DNA from: PALSA-693 sp963781155 | GTDB lineage: Bacteria > Actinomycetota > Acidimicrobiia > Acidimicrobiales > Palsa-688 | Assembly: GCA_963781155.1 (NCBI GenBank) | Contig: CAWAEC010000007.1 | Span: 62,001 to 126,000, forward strand | Reading direction: 5' to 3' | Length of the DNA: 64,000 nucleotides | Shown here: positions 16,732 to 24,480 of the stretch, piece after piece | Numbering within the stretch: position 1 is the first letter of the stretch | Layout of the letters: each line of letters starts with the position of its first letter | Notes under the pieces: generated by a model | What the model saw: the letters and a program-made list of their open reading frames with translations, nothing else | The model's database searches: none | Told to the model about the DNA's origin: nothing | Program-made: the position numbers and the translations under genes

Positions 16732-17733
16732 ATGCAATACCGAGGGATCGGCAGTCTCCAGGTTTCCGTCGTCGGTTTAGGAGGTAACAACTTCGGGACA
16801 GACTTCTTCGGCGCCCGTTGTGACGGGCGGCAGGTCACCCGGATCGTGAACGCGGCTTTGGATGCTGGCATCAACCTCATTGACACGGCCGAGGAGTACA
16901 GCATCACTTCCTTCTTGGGCGAAGGCCACTCCGAGGAGCTCATCGGTGCCGCCCTCGGAAGCCGCCGAGAGGAGGCGCTGATTGCAACCAAATTCCTGAA
17001 CCAAAGCGAGTCCGATCCGGAGGAGCGCGGTGCAGCGCGCATCGTGGCCGCGGTCGAGGCCAGCTTGCAACGGCTCGGGACCGACCGCATCGACCTATAC
17101 CAACAACACCAACCCGACCCCGTCACACCGCTCGAGGAGATTCTCGAAGCGCTGGACCGCCTGGTCGCGGCCGGCAAGGTACGCGAGATCGGCTGTAGCA
17201 ACTTCACGGGAGAAATGCTCGCCGATGCAGCCGAGACGGCCGCCCGGTCGTCGTTCACGCCATACCGGTCGTGCCAGACTCAGTACAGCATTCTCGAGCG
17301 ACCACCCGAGAGCTTTCTTGATGCCGCCCAGCGCCACCAGGTCGCGCTCGTCGCCTATTGGCCTCTGGTAAACGGGCTCCTCACGGGGAAGTACCGACGC
17401 GGCCAAAATCCGCCACCGGACTCACGGCTCGGGGCTCAGGGTTTGGTTAGCGGCATGCTTCGCGATGGCATCATGGCCGCTCGCCCTCCACTCTCCGACG
17501 AGCGGCTTGCCACCGTCGAGCGACTCGCCGCCTTTGCTGAGGACTCGGGGCATTCGATACTGGAACTTGCCATCTCATGGCTGACTTCCCAACCGGCCGT
17601 CGGGACGGTCATCGCTGGCGTCACCAAAGTGGAACAGGTGGTCGCCAACGCGGCCGCCGGCGACTGGCATCTCACCGGCGACGACTTCGCCGCCGTCGAT
17701 GCCCTCGTTGCCCAGGAAGGCGTGCCGTCATAA
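16732..17733 (+). CDS. Aldo/keto reductase
   Basis: A 333-residue (beta/alpha)8 NADPH-dependent carbonyl reductase. The catalytic tetrad is visible: D51 (INLIDTAEEYS), Y56, K87 (IATKF) and H126 (LYQQHQPD). REIGCSNFTGEML and the C-terminal GTVIAGVTKVEQV are the usual family blocks, the last binding NADPH phosphate. Length is normal for the YajO/Gcy-like group acting on sugars and small aldehydes. It sits alone, 270 bases after the flavoprotein in the same direction, and is followed by two copies of a hairpin repeat. Confidence 0.88.
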   Translation: MQYRGIGSLQVSVVGLGGNNFGTDFFGARCDGRQVTRIVNAALDAGINLIDTAEEYSITSFLGEGHSEELIGAALGSRREEALIATKFLNQSESDPEERGAARIVAAVEASLQRLGTDRIDLYQQHQPDPVTPLEEILEALDRLVAAGKVREIGCSNFTGEMLADAAETAARSSFTPYRSCQTQYSILERPPESFLDAAQRHQVALVAYWPLVNGLLTGKYRRGQNPPPDSRLGAQGLVSGMLRDGIMAARPPLSDERLATVERLAAFAEDSGHSILELAISWLTSQPAVGTVIAGVTKVEQVVANAAAGDWHLTGDDFAAVDALVAQEGVPS

Positions 17734-17780
17734 CCGGTGCCTGGCTGGTCCCGAGACGGAACGCTCGCTGCGATCCCACC

Positions 17781-17825
17781 CGACAGAGAATCTCGCCACG
17801 ACACTGAAACAGGCATTCTCTGTCG
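17781..17825. repeat. Hairpin repeat, copy A
   Basis: CGACAGAGAAT (17781-17791) is matched exactly by its inverse ATTCTCTGTCG (17815-17825), enclosing 23 bases. The same outer arms recur about 74 bases on (copy B). It lies 50 bases after the aldo/keto reductase stop in a gap between convergent genes, where it could serve as a 3' processing or termination element. Confidence 0.6.
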
Positions 17826-17854
17826 CAATTCACATCCCCCCAAACCGTGAGCCA

Positions 17855-17903
17855 CGACAGAGAAAGCCTTCGGAGCGCCTCGCCCGACATTCCCTGTCGC
17901 AAT
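17855..17903. repeat. Hairpin repeat, copy B
   Basis: CGACAGAGAA (17855-17864) pairs imperfectly with ATTCCCTGTCG (17889-17899). The right arm continues CAAT, as in copy A. One base differs in the right arm (C for T), leaving a G-T-like mismatch. The loop sequences of the two copies differ, so the arms are the conserved part. Confidence 0.5.
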
Positions 17904-18007
17904 GCCCACCCGCAGTTACGACGTGCGAGTTGGTCCTCAGTCCGTCGTCCACCGTCTTTCCTCCGCCCGTCAGCCGTCATCCCATATTGCCCGCTCGAAC
18001 CGACTCG

Positions 18008-19033
18008 TCACCCGTTGGGGTGGACGACGATACGGGGCGGGCCCTGAGCCTTACGGGCCAGATCAATGGCGTCTGGCACACCGTCTAGATCGACCACCAT
18101 CCCAACACTGGGGAGAGGGTCGAGCCGGCCCGCCACGATGGCGGCCAGCGTTCCATACCAGGCGTCGGCGCCCGGGCCGCCGCCGAACTGGATGGAGACC
18201 CCCTTCTTGGTCGCGGAGGTCACGTTGAGAGAGTCGCCGGTGTACCAGCCGCCCACGGCGAAGATCCGGGAGCCCGGGGGGCAGTCCTCTACGATCCGCT
18301 CGAGGAGACCCGGAGCGCCCACGCACTCGTAGATGTACGCGGGCGAAGTAATGTCCTTCTCGGCGGCGACCTCGGTCCAGACCTCGTAGGGCGAGCGCGA
18401 GGCGGGGTCGACGGGGATGCAGGAACCAAAGCGGGCAGCCAGGTCGCGGCGATCGGCTTTGATGTCGGCGACCACGACAGGCTCGACACCTCGGGCCGTC
18501 AGGGCGGCGACGGCCGACAACCCGATGGCCCCGGCCCCGACCACGATCGGGAGTTTCCCGGTCGTGATCCCCGACATGGCCACGTAACCCTCGCCGACAG
18601 CAAACGCGTCGCACACCGCCACCGCATCGGGATCGACATCGGGCGGCACCGACCGGGCGAGCGCCTCGGTCACGACGAACAACTCGCCAAAGCTCCCCGT
18701 CGCCTCGGGATGCTGGCCGATTACTTGCGTACCCGTGCTGCGAGCCAGGGTCGGGAGGCTCGTGACCCGCGTGCCGACCGGAAGGTCGCCCGAGCAGCCC
18801 GGTCCCAGTCCGACGACCTCGCCGATGAACTCGTGGCCCATCACGACGTCGCGATCCTCGTCCCACACGAACAGACCGGACCGATCCTCGGGGTCGGGAT
18901 GGTCCATGTAGTGCACGTCCGACGCACAGATCGCCGTGCTGATCGTCCGAAGCAATAGCTCACCCGCCCGGGGGACCGGATCGGCTGTCTCCCGCACCTC
19001 CAGTCGACCCCCCCGCAATACGACCGCTCTCAT
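18008..19033 (-). CDS. Zinc-type alcohol dehydrogenase-like (MDR) oxidoreductase
   Basis: A 341-residue medium-chain dehydrogenase. Zinc-site residues are C36 (CASDVHYMD) and H67-E68 (GHEF). The four-Cys structural zinc lobe of classical ADH is absent. The nucleotide-binding motif VVGAGAIGLSAV lies near residue 170, followed by an acidic VVADIKADRR that favours NAD. The start is ATG 19033, with GAGGGGAGC five bases upstream; the longer frame to 19093 has no site. It converges with the aldo/keto reductase. Substrate unknown; threonine/sorbitol or aryl-alcohol dehydrogenases are relatives. Confidence 0.85.
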   Translation of the reverse strand: MRAVVLRGGRLEVRETADPVPRAGELLLRTISTAICASDVHYMDHPDPEDRSGLFVWDEDRDVVMGHEFIGEVVGLGPGCSGDLPVGTRVTSLPTLARSTGTQVIGQHPEATGSFGELFVVTEALARSVPPDVDPDAVAVCDAFAVGEGYVAMSGITTGKLPIVVGAGAIGLSAVAALTARGVEPVVVADIKADRRDLAARFGSCIPVDPASRSPYEVWTEVAAEKDITSPAYIYECVGAPGLLERIVEDCPPGSRIFAVGGWYTGDSLNVTSATKKGVSIQFGGGPGADAWYGTLAAIVAGRLDPLPSVGMVVDLDGVPDAIDLARKAQGPPRIVVHPNG

Positions 19034-19733
19034 ATCGCTCCCCTCGGGCGCCGGCAACCGGCAACCCCTTCGGCCCGTGCTGAGCAATCGCACAGCACCC
19101 GGTCCACATTCGCTAGCACTCCCGACACGAACGGCGCAAGAGACCGCCGATGCGTCGGTGACCCCTGCTCGGTTCGCTGACTCCGCGCAAGCGAGTCGGG
19201 AACTGGATCTGGAGTTGACCTGTCCCGCCGACAGTTGATCATGCCGTTTTGTGACGTTCGCGACCGACTTCAGCGCAACGGTGGCGGCAGCATGATCGAC
19301 GGACGCGCCGGTGGCGAGGGCCGGCGCCCAATCTGCGTCGACCGAGCACAGCGCGTCTAGAAGAAGTTCGGAGTCGATAGCCGGGCTGAAGCGGCCAGCC
19401 GGTCCCGGGCGCTTGGGTTCATCGACTAGATCGAATTGCCTGGGCTGAAAGGTTCACAGTCAGATCAAGTCACATTTCTTGGGGGCGCGCCGCATGATTG
19501 CTTCCAGGAGAACTGACTGGCGGACGTCCCGTCAGGCGGCTGCAAAACAGAGCGGGCACGCACAGTGCTGACCGTGTCCCCAGGGACAGACTGTTTTCTG
19601 GGACATGTGGCTACGGCGGAGGACCATGGGCTTTGAACGACTCTGACCGCCCGGTGACGTCTACCGGTTGCGGATGCTGCGACGGCATCAGAGAGCTCGA
19701 CCTGGTCGAGGCGATCGGTTGGGCACGACGGTG
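19034..19733. other. 700-base stretch without a recognisable gene
   Basis: No frame here has a family signature or a sensible start. A cluster TGTCCC (19575-19580), GGGACA (19583-19588) and GGGACA (19600-19605) stands out and may be an operator or the relic of a mobile-element end. Together with the degraded stretch on the other side of the next small gene, it suggests an insertion-tolerant zone leading up to the IS. Confidence 0.35.
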
Positions 19734-19919
19734 TCACTGCTCACCGTACCTGACGGCCGGCTTGCCGCGGACCTCCTTCCGCATGACGGCGAACGCCATG
19801 TCGCCCCTCGCCCCCGTCGACACAAGCGTCCAGCCTTCCCTAGCAGCCTCGTTCAGCGCCGCCTCCCAGATTTCCGGCTGATCCCGGTTCCTGAACGGGA
19901 TCACCTTGTATTCGGACAT
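19734..19919 (-). CDS. DUF4177-like small protein
   Basis: A 61-residue protein. MSEYKVIPFRNRDQPEIWEA followed by ALNEAAREGWTLVS matches the pattern of DUF4177-type proteins (beta strand EYKV, helix with E-LN--A-EGW-LVS). These are small soluble proteins of unknown function. The C-terminal MAFAVMRKE is the expected last strand. The start could be this ATG or the one two codons upstream (19925); no ribosome-binding site decides. Confidence 0.6.
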   Translation of the reverse strand: MSEYKVIPFRNRDQPEIWEAALNEAAREGWTLVSTGARGDMAFAVMRKEVRGKPAVRYGEQ

Positions 19920-20380
19920 CGCCATGGACGGCGAGCCTATGCGGGGGCCAGAAACTGGACGCCGTTTGCGCACCAATCGCGCACGGATCGCCCACGTGAT
20001 GCGGGGCTACTCAACAGCTGACTGGGGAGAAGCGACCACCTGTTGGTCCCACTCGACCACGCCGAGCCGGGCGGAGACTGGGAGTTTCGGTTTCGGCCGG
20101 AGTCGGTAGAAACCCTTATCGGGGCGCCAGCCGGACGACATCTGCGAACCAGGCTTCGCCGGTGGGAGTGCCGAAATCCCGGGTTGATGTCGAGCGGCCA
20201 GGGGCGAGTGAATCGATCCGCCAGCCCGAGGAAAACGGGATGCGTAACTCGCCTTCGGTCACCCGGCGACGCCCCAGTCGCCGGCGATGATGACGTGGGC
20301 CTGGGAAGAAGCGCTAAACGACCTGAGGGCGACCCAGGCCGCGGTCCTCCGTCTCTCAAAGTTCTAACAGGCGCGCCAAT
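19920..20380. other. Degraded or non-coding stretch before the IS
   Basis: Open frames on both strands are out of step and without family features. A short minus-strand run (GTPTGEAWFADVVRLAPR then stop, near 20110-20165) looks like a coding scrap. I see no complete gene. Confidence 0.3.
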
Positions 20381-20386
20381 TAGTTA

Positions 20387-22163
20387 CTTGACCCTGAAAA
20401 AGTCGACGTGTATTCCCTTGTCTGGTAAGGGTCTCGCGGTCTGACGGTCCCCCGGTTTGGGGTCGAATGCTGTGATGATGGCCCGAACCCCTTGTGCGAG
20501 AAGGAGTTCAGGCCATCATGCTGCGTACCATAAACGCTGAGCCGACCTTGTGGGACGCGATCCTGCCGGAGTGCTGCTTGGGGCTGCCGCCGGGGCTGGC
20601 CGAGGTGGACCGCCTGCTCGATGACGTGCGGTTCTTCGAGCCGTTCGTGCCGTTCTTCTCGGAGCGGACCGGTCGGCCGTCGATCCCGATGGAGACCTAC
20701 CTGCGCATGATGTTCCTGCGGTTCCGTTACAAACTCGGGTACGAGACGCTGTGCGCGGAGGTGGTCGACTCCATCGCGTGGCGGCGGTTCTGTCGGATCC
20801 CCCTCGATCAGGCGGTGCCGCATCCGACCACGCTGTTGAAGATCACTGCCCGCTGCGGTGAGACGGCCATCTCGGCGCTCAACGAGGCGTTGTTGGCCAA
20901 GGCGGCCGAGGAGAAGCTGATCCGTCTCGACGCCGTCCGCGCCGACACCACCGTGGTCGAAGCGAACGTGGCCTACCCGACCGACAGCGGTCTTTTGGCC
21001 AAGGGCGTGGCCCGCATGGCGGTCCTGGCCGGCAAGCTCAAGGCGGCCGGGCTGGCGAAGCGGACCGGTTTCCGGGATCGGACGCGATCGGTGCGACGGC
21101 GAGCCCATGATGTGGCTACCTGGCTGCGTCGGCGCAACGACGACGCCAAAGAAGAGGTCCTGGTCATCACCGGCGAGCTGGCCGCGATCGCGGTGGCGAC
21201 GGTCGGCGAAGCGCGGGCGGTGGCCGCCAACGCCGGACGGACCCTGGCCCGCCGTGGCGTCGCCGCTGGAGGAAAGCTGGCCGCGATGATCTCGGCCCTG
21301 GAGGAGACCGCGGCCGCAGTGGAACAGATCGCGGCTCAGACCCGGGCCCGCCTCGCCGGTGAGATCCCCGACGGGGCCACCCGGGTGGTGTCGCTTCACG
21401 ACCTCGACGCCCGCCCCATCCGCAAGGGACGACTCGGTCGTCCCGTCGAGTTCGGATACAAGGCGCAGGTGGCCGACAACGCCGAGGGCGTGGTCGTCGA
21501 CCATGTAGTAGTGAAGGGGAACCCGCCCGACGCCCCGATGCTGGTCCCCGCCGTCGCCCGCATCACCGCCCGCTTCGGTCGCGCCCCCCGAGCGGTCACC
21601 GCCGACCGCGGCTACGGCGAAGCCAAAATAGACTCCGATCTCAAATCGCTCGGCGTGCAGACCGTGGCTATTCCCCGGCGCGGCAGGCCCGGTCCGGCTC
21701 GCAGCAAGGTTCAACATGGACGGCGCTTCACCAAGCTGGTGAAGTGGCGCACCGGTTCGGAGGCCCGGATCTCCTGCCTGAAGCGGGACTTCGGCTGGCG
21801 GCGCAGCCTCTTCGACGGGATCGGCGGCACCCAAACCTGGTGCGGCTGGGGTGTCCTGGCCCACAACTCGGTGAAGATTGCCGCCCTCGCCCATACCGCC
21901 ACCCCGCCGCCAGCCACCCCGTGCCAGCCGCGACCAGCCCGGATCGTCCCCGGCACCGACCCGCCCACCCCCATGCCACCAGCCCGGAATGCTGCCTGAC
22001 ACCCGGCCGACCGCTTCTCCCGCCACGCCCCGACGGCCAGCAACGGCCGAAAAGGCGAGCCCGGGAGAAGCGGAAAGGGCCGGGGGATGGCCCCACACGA
22101 CCCCAAAGCCACCACTCCAGCCCGACCAGCCCCGCCAATCACAAGGGCTTTTTCAGGTCGAAG
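20387..22163 (+). mobile_element. Complete insertion sequence, ISNCY-type, with 6-bp target duplication
   Basis: Left end CTTGACCCTGAAAAAGTC (20387-20404) and right end, read inward on the other strand, CTTCGACCTGAAAAAGCC (22163-22146) match at 14 of 18 positions and form imperfect terminal inverted repeats. TAGTTA flanks both sides (20381-20386 and 22164-22169), the expected target duplication. The 1777-bp element holds one intact transposase. Intact gene, ends and duplication point to fairly recent arrival. Element limits are read by eye, and the classification rests on the transposase. Confidence 0.75.
20518..21999 (+). CDS. ISNCY-type DDE transposase
   Basis: A 493-residue transposase, apparently intact. 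The N-terminal part (GRPSIPMETYLRMMFLRFRY, VPHPTTLLKIT) is the DNA-binding region of the ISNCY/IS1182-like group. The catalytic triad can be placed at D143 (RADTTVVEANVAYPTDSG), D363 (TADRGYGEAKID) and E415 (TGSEARISCLKR). A long helical insertion (about 170-290) lies between the first two. The ATG at 20518 is chosen for AGAAGGAG about 10 bases upstream; the frame is open back to 20494. The Pro-rich tail after LAHNSVKIAALAHTA is typical of read-through to the element's end. Confidence 0.9.
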   Translation: MLRTINAEPTLWDAILPECCLGLPPGLAEVDRLLDDVRFFEPFVPFFSERTGRPSIPMETYLRMMFLRFRYKLGYETLCAEVVDSIAWRRFCRIPLDQAVPHPTTLLKITARCGETAISALNEALLAKAAEEKLIRLDAVRADTTVVEANVAYPTDSGLLAKGVARMAVLAGKLKAAGLAKRTGFRDRTRSVRRRAHDVATWLRRRNDDAKEEVLVITGELAAIAVATVGEARAVAANAGRTLARRGVAAGGKLAAMISALEETAAAVEQIAAQTRARLAGEIPDGATRVVSLHDLDARPIRKGRLGRPVEFGYKAQVADNAEGVVVDHVVVKGNPPDAPMLVPAVARITARFGRAPRAVTADRGYGEAKIDSDLKSLGVQTVAIPRRGRPGPARSKVQHGRRFTKLVKWRTGSEARISCLKRDFGWRRSLFDGIGGTQTWCGWGVLAHNSVKIAALAHTATPPPATPCQPRPARIVPGTDPPTPMPPARNAA

Positions 22164-22169
22164 TAGTTA

Positions 22170-22842
22170 GAGATGACCTATTTTTGTCACTCCCACAGGA
22201 AGTACAAGGAAGTGCTATACTCAAATATTGGAGAGGAGGGCGATGTGAATCCACAGAGCTCATCCGTAAAGGTTGGCCCGCCCGACTGAGTTGGACCTTG
22301 GAGGCAATCACCTCAGTGGTTGCCGCTGGGGTCCGAGACCGAACGTCATCAGTACCAGTTCGTCGACTAGAACCGGCCAATGTTCGGGCTGCGCCACGCA
22401 CGCCTGAGACGAGGTGGACCGAAACCCGTGCGAACGGAACCGGGATGATGATGGGCTATGAGACAAGCGTTAACGACAGGAAGGCGACCTCGTGAGGTTG
22501 CCTTTTTGTCGTCAAGGCTGAAGTTGCCGCAGAGAGTTCACTTGCTGCTTCCCGAACGGGCCTGCGTTTCTGACCACCCTCACCTGGCGAGGCTCGGGTG
22601 GATCGCACGGTCACGGCGGGCCCCCCACGGCGACGAAAGTAACTTCAGGCCCGAGCGATTACCCCTTTGCGCGATAATTGGATGAGCTGGCGGGAATTTG
22701 TCGTTTGCCACCTGGCCAACCCGGCGTGACGTTGGTAGCCAACGAGCGACGTTCGCATTATCGCGTGGCGGCTTTTGTCGGGTAGTAACGGTGGAGGTGT
22801 TAGGCTGCCTGTGTCGTCCATCTCGGACGGCGGGGCCTCGGT
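22170..22842. other. Long intergenic region with small ORF, terminator and inverted pair
   Basis: A GTG at about 22244 behind GAGAGGAGGGCGAT opens a 14-codon peptide (MNPQSSSVKVGPPD, stop), preceded by TATACT, as a leader peptide would be. Further on are an intrinsic terminator (separate entry) and an inverted pair CGCGATAAT (22670-22678) / ATTATCGCG (22757-22765), 78 bases apart. No longer gene is visible. Confidence 0.4.
22483..22507 (+). terminator. Intrinsic terminator
   Basis: GGCGACCT (22483-22490) and AGGTTGCC (22495-22502) form an 8-bp stem with a CGTG loop (one G-T pair), followed immediately by TTTTT. This is one of the few canonical terminators in the window. It ends whatever is transcribed rightward from near the IS or the 14-codon leader. 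Confidence 0.7.
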
Positions 22843-23292
22843 GTGCGAGGCAGATTGGCGGTTCCTGTGGGAACTCTAGCTACGTCGAAAGCGTCCGCCG
22901 ACCCCAGCGCTACGTCAAATATCGACTGCGATGTCCGAGTGGTGGTAATCGACGATCGCCACGATCGTCGTCAGCTTATGAGCTACGTGGTGGAGCAGGC
23001 TGGAGACGACGTGAGCGTGGTTGGCTACGGAGACGGCCCTGTCAGTGCGGTGGACGCCGTTGGCCGGCTGGGAGCAAACGCCGTTGTCCTTGAGATTCAA
23101 CTCCCCGTCGCTCAGGGACTGGACACGATCAGCGCACTGAGAGACGACTTCCCGGCGTTACGGATCCTCGTCTGCTCCTTCCACCAGGACGCGACAACGA
23201 AACGAGCCGCCCTGGCCCGCGGCGCGGACGCCTATCTCGTGAAACCGCTCAGCCCGCGGGACCTCCACCAGCTCCTGCGTTCGGTGAGCTGA
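22843..23292 (+). CDS. Stand-alone receiver-domain protein with Glu at the phosphorylation site
   Basis: A 149-residue protein with a CheY-like receiver (about 30-149) and no output domain. The acidic pair is D37-D38 (VVVIDDRHDRR), the switch Ser S112 (ILVCSFHQD) and the Lys K134 (YLVKPLSP). The residue that should be the phosphorylated Asp is Glu (VVLEIQLP, E84), the classic replacement that can mimic the phosphorylated state. No histidine kinase is adjacent. The first 30 residues are Ala/Ser-rich and may not be translated: the GTG at 22843 is the longest start, and later GTGs are possible. A permanently on or signal-independent protein-interaction role is inferred. Confidence 0.75.
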   Translation: MRGRLAVPVGTLATSKASADPSATSNIDCDVRVVVIDDRHDRRQLMSYVVEQAGDDVSVVGYGDGPVSAVDAVGRLGANAVVLEIQLPVAQGLDTISALRDDFPALRILVCSFHQDATTKRAALARGADAYLVKPLSPRDLHQLLRSVS

Positions 23293-23633
23293 ACGTAATC
23301 TCCGCCAAGCAGCAGTCTCTACGTACCTCCTCTGAGCCGACTCGCCGCTCGCAAACAGGCTCAGCCATGCCTCAGCCTGCTGATCTGTGCCCAGCGTTCA
23401 GTCGGTGAGGCCGAGGTGCAGCTTGTCGTCGATCAAGTCCCGTGGCGCGTCAAGCGGACCGGCGTGGGTGGCGGTCTCCGTTACGACGTGAAGCCGATCT
23501 CTCGGACGCTGTGGAGCCGCCAGGAGGCGAAGAAGTCGGGCCACCACGCCGGCGCCCCGTCAAGGAGCGAGGGAAGGACCCGGGCGGGTGGGCACCTCGA
23601 AGCTAGGTCGGGTTCGAGCGGGTGTGGTTGTGT
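23293..23633. other. Intergenic between convergent genes
   Basis: About 340 bases between the receiver gene and the ParB-like gene, which point at each other. Frames show no family features, and no T-rich terminator was found. Confidence 0.35.
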
Positions 23634-24014
23634 TCAGCCCGAGTGGCTCGCGATCCGGATCGGGACCGCTCCGAATGGGTCAAGCGCGTAGGCCAGCGAC
23701 ACCCGGTGGTAGCCGTCCGCGATCTCGGCGCCATCGTCGAGCGAGACGACGAGGACGGGCGACAGTTTTTCCCCGGCCGCCAACTTCGCCAGGTCCCGTA
23801 GGACGCCCGGATCGTTGAGCGGAAGCGCTGTGAGCCGGGATGCGCGCAGGATGTCGTTGGCGCGCCGTTGGGTGACCGATGCCTCCTTGAGTCGCTTCAC
23901 GAGAGTCTTCGCCTGCTCGGGGCTGAGCCGGATGGAGAGGAAAGCTTCGGCCGCGTCGAAGTCGTGGGCGACAACGTCCTTCTTCCAACTGATCACCGGG
24001 GCAGAGTCGGTCAC
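23634..24014 (-). CDS. ParB-nuclease-like conserved hypothetical protein
   Basis: A 126-residue protein. ISWKKDVVAHDFDAAEAFLS, a helical middle with QRRANDILRASRL, and the C-terminal LSPVLVVSLDDGAEIADGYH then RVSLAYALDP resemble the ParB/Srx N-terminal-like fold (the V--DG-HR motif is where ParB-type proteins bind nucleotide). It is too short to be a chromosome-partition ParB and has no helix-turn-helix. The GTG at 24014 is the likely start. Function unknown. Confidence 0.7.
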   Translation of the reverse strand: MTDSAPVISWKKDVVAHDFDAAEAFLSIRLSPEQAKTLVKRLKEASVTQRRANDILRASRLTALPLNDPGVLRDLAKLAAGEKLSPVLVVSLDDGAEIADGYHRVSLAYALDPFGAVPIRIASHSG

Positions 24015-24480
24015 ACAACGAAGTCTAACCCTGGGCGCTGTGCGTCAAGTCTGCCGTCGTTCTTTCGTGGACAGCGGTTGGCGGCGATCGAGCTTCTGCC
24101 GATAAGGCAGCGAAGGCCTGGGCATCGAAGGACTTCGTCGAGGCGGGAGCGGCGGCGCTGGCCGCCCGTTCGATCGCGCAACAGGGTGGGCACGGCAGTT
24201 GAGGGAAGGGCAGTCGCCCGGGGGTTCCGCTTCCGTTTCATGGTGAGACGTTGTGACAGGGTCGACGTCGGGGCCGGGCGCTGACACCCAAGCACTGCGG
24301 AGAACGTGTCTTTGTTGGCGGTCTTTGAGCGCCCGCCTACCCCGCGACGCGCCCACCCACGACAAAGTGGGCACACGTCGACCAACTGGGCAAGATCCGA
24401 CCGGGTTTTTGCCACTTCACGTGCCCAACTCGCCCGACCGCGCCCACTTCTCACTCCAGAACCCCGTCGGCGCCCGCCGG
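24015..24480. other. Intergenic, no gene seen
   Basis: About 465 bases upstream of the ParB-like gene and downstream of the large iron protein. Open frames on the minus strand are Arg/Pro-rich and not recognisable. GTGGGCAC-type words recur (for example near 24367), but they do not form a clean repeat. Confidence 0.35.

Noticed and set aside
19575..19605. TGTCCC/GGGACA cluster as an IS end
   Set aside because: No matching second end, target duplication or transposase nearby. Kept only as a possible operator.
24300..24480. GTGGGCAC words similar to those flanking the hairpins near 52770
   Set aside because: Only short words match; no hairpin or extended alignment, so not counted as another repeat copy.
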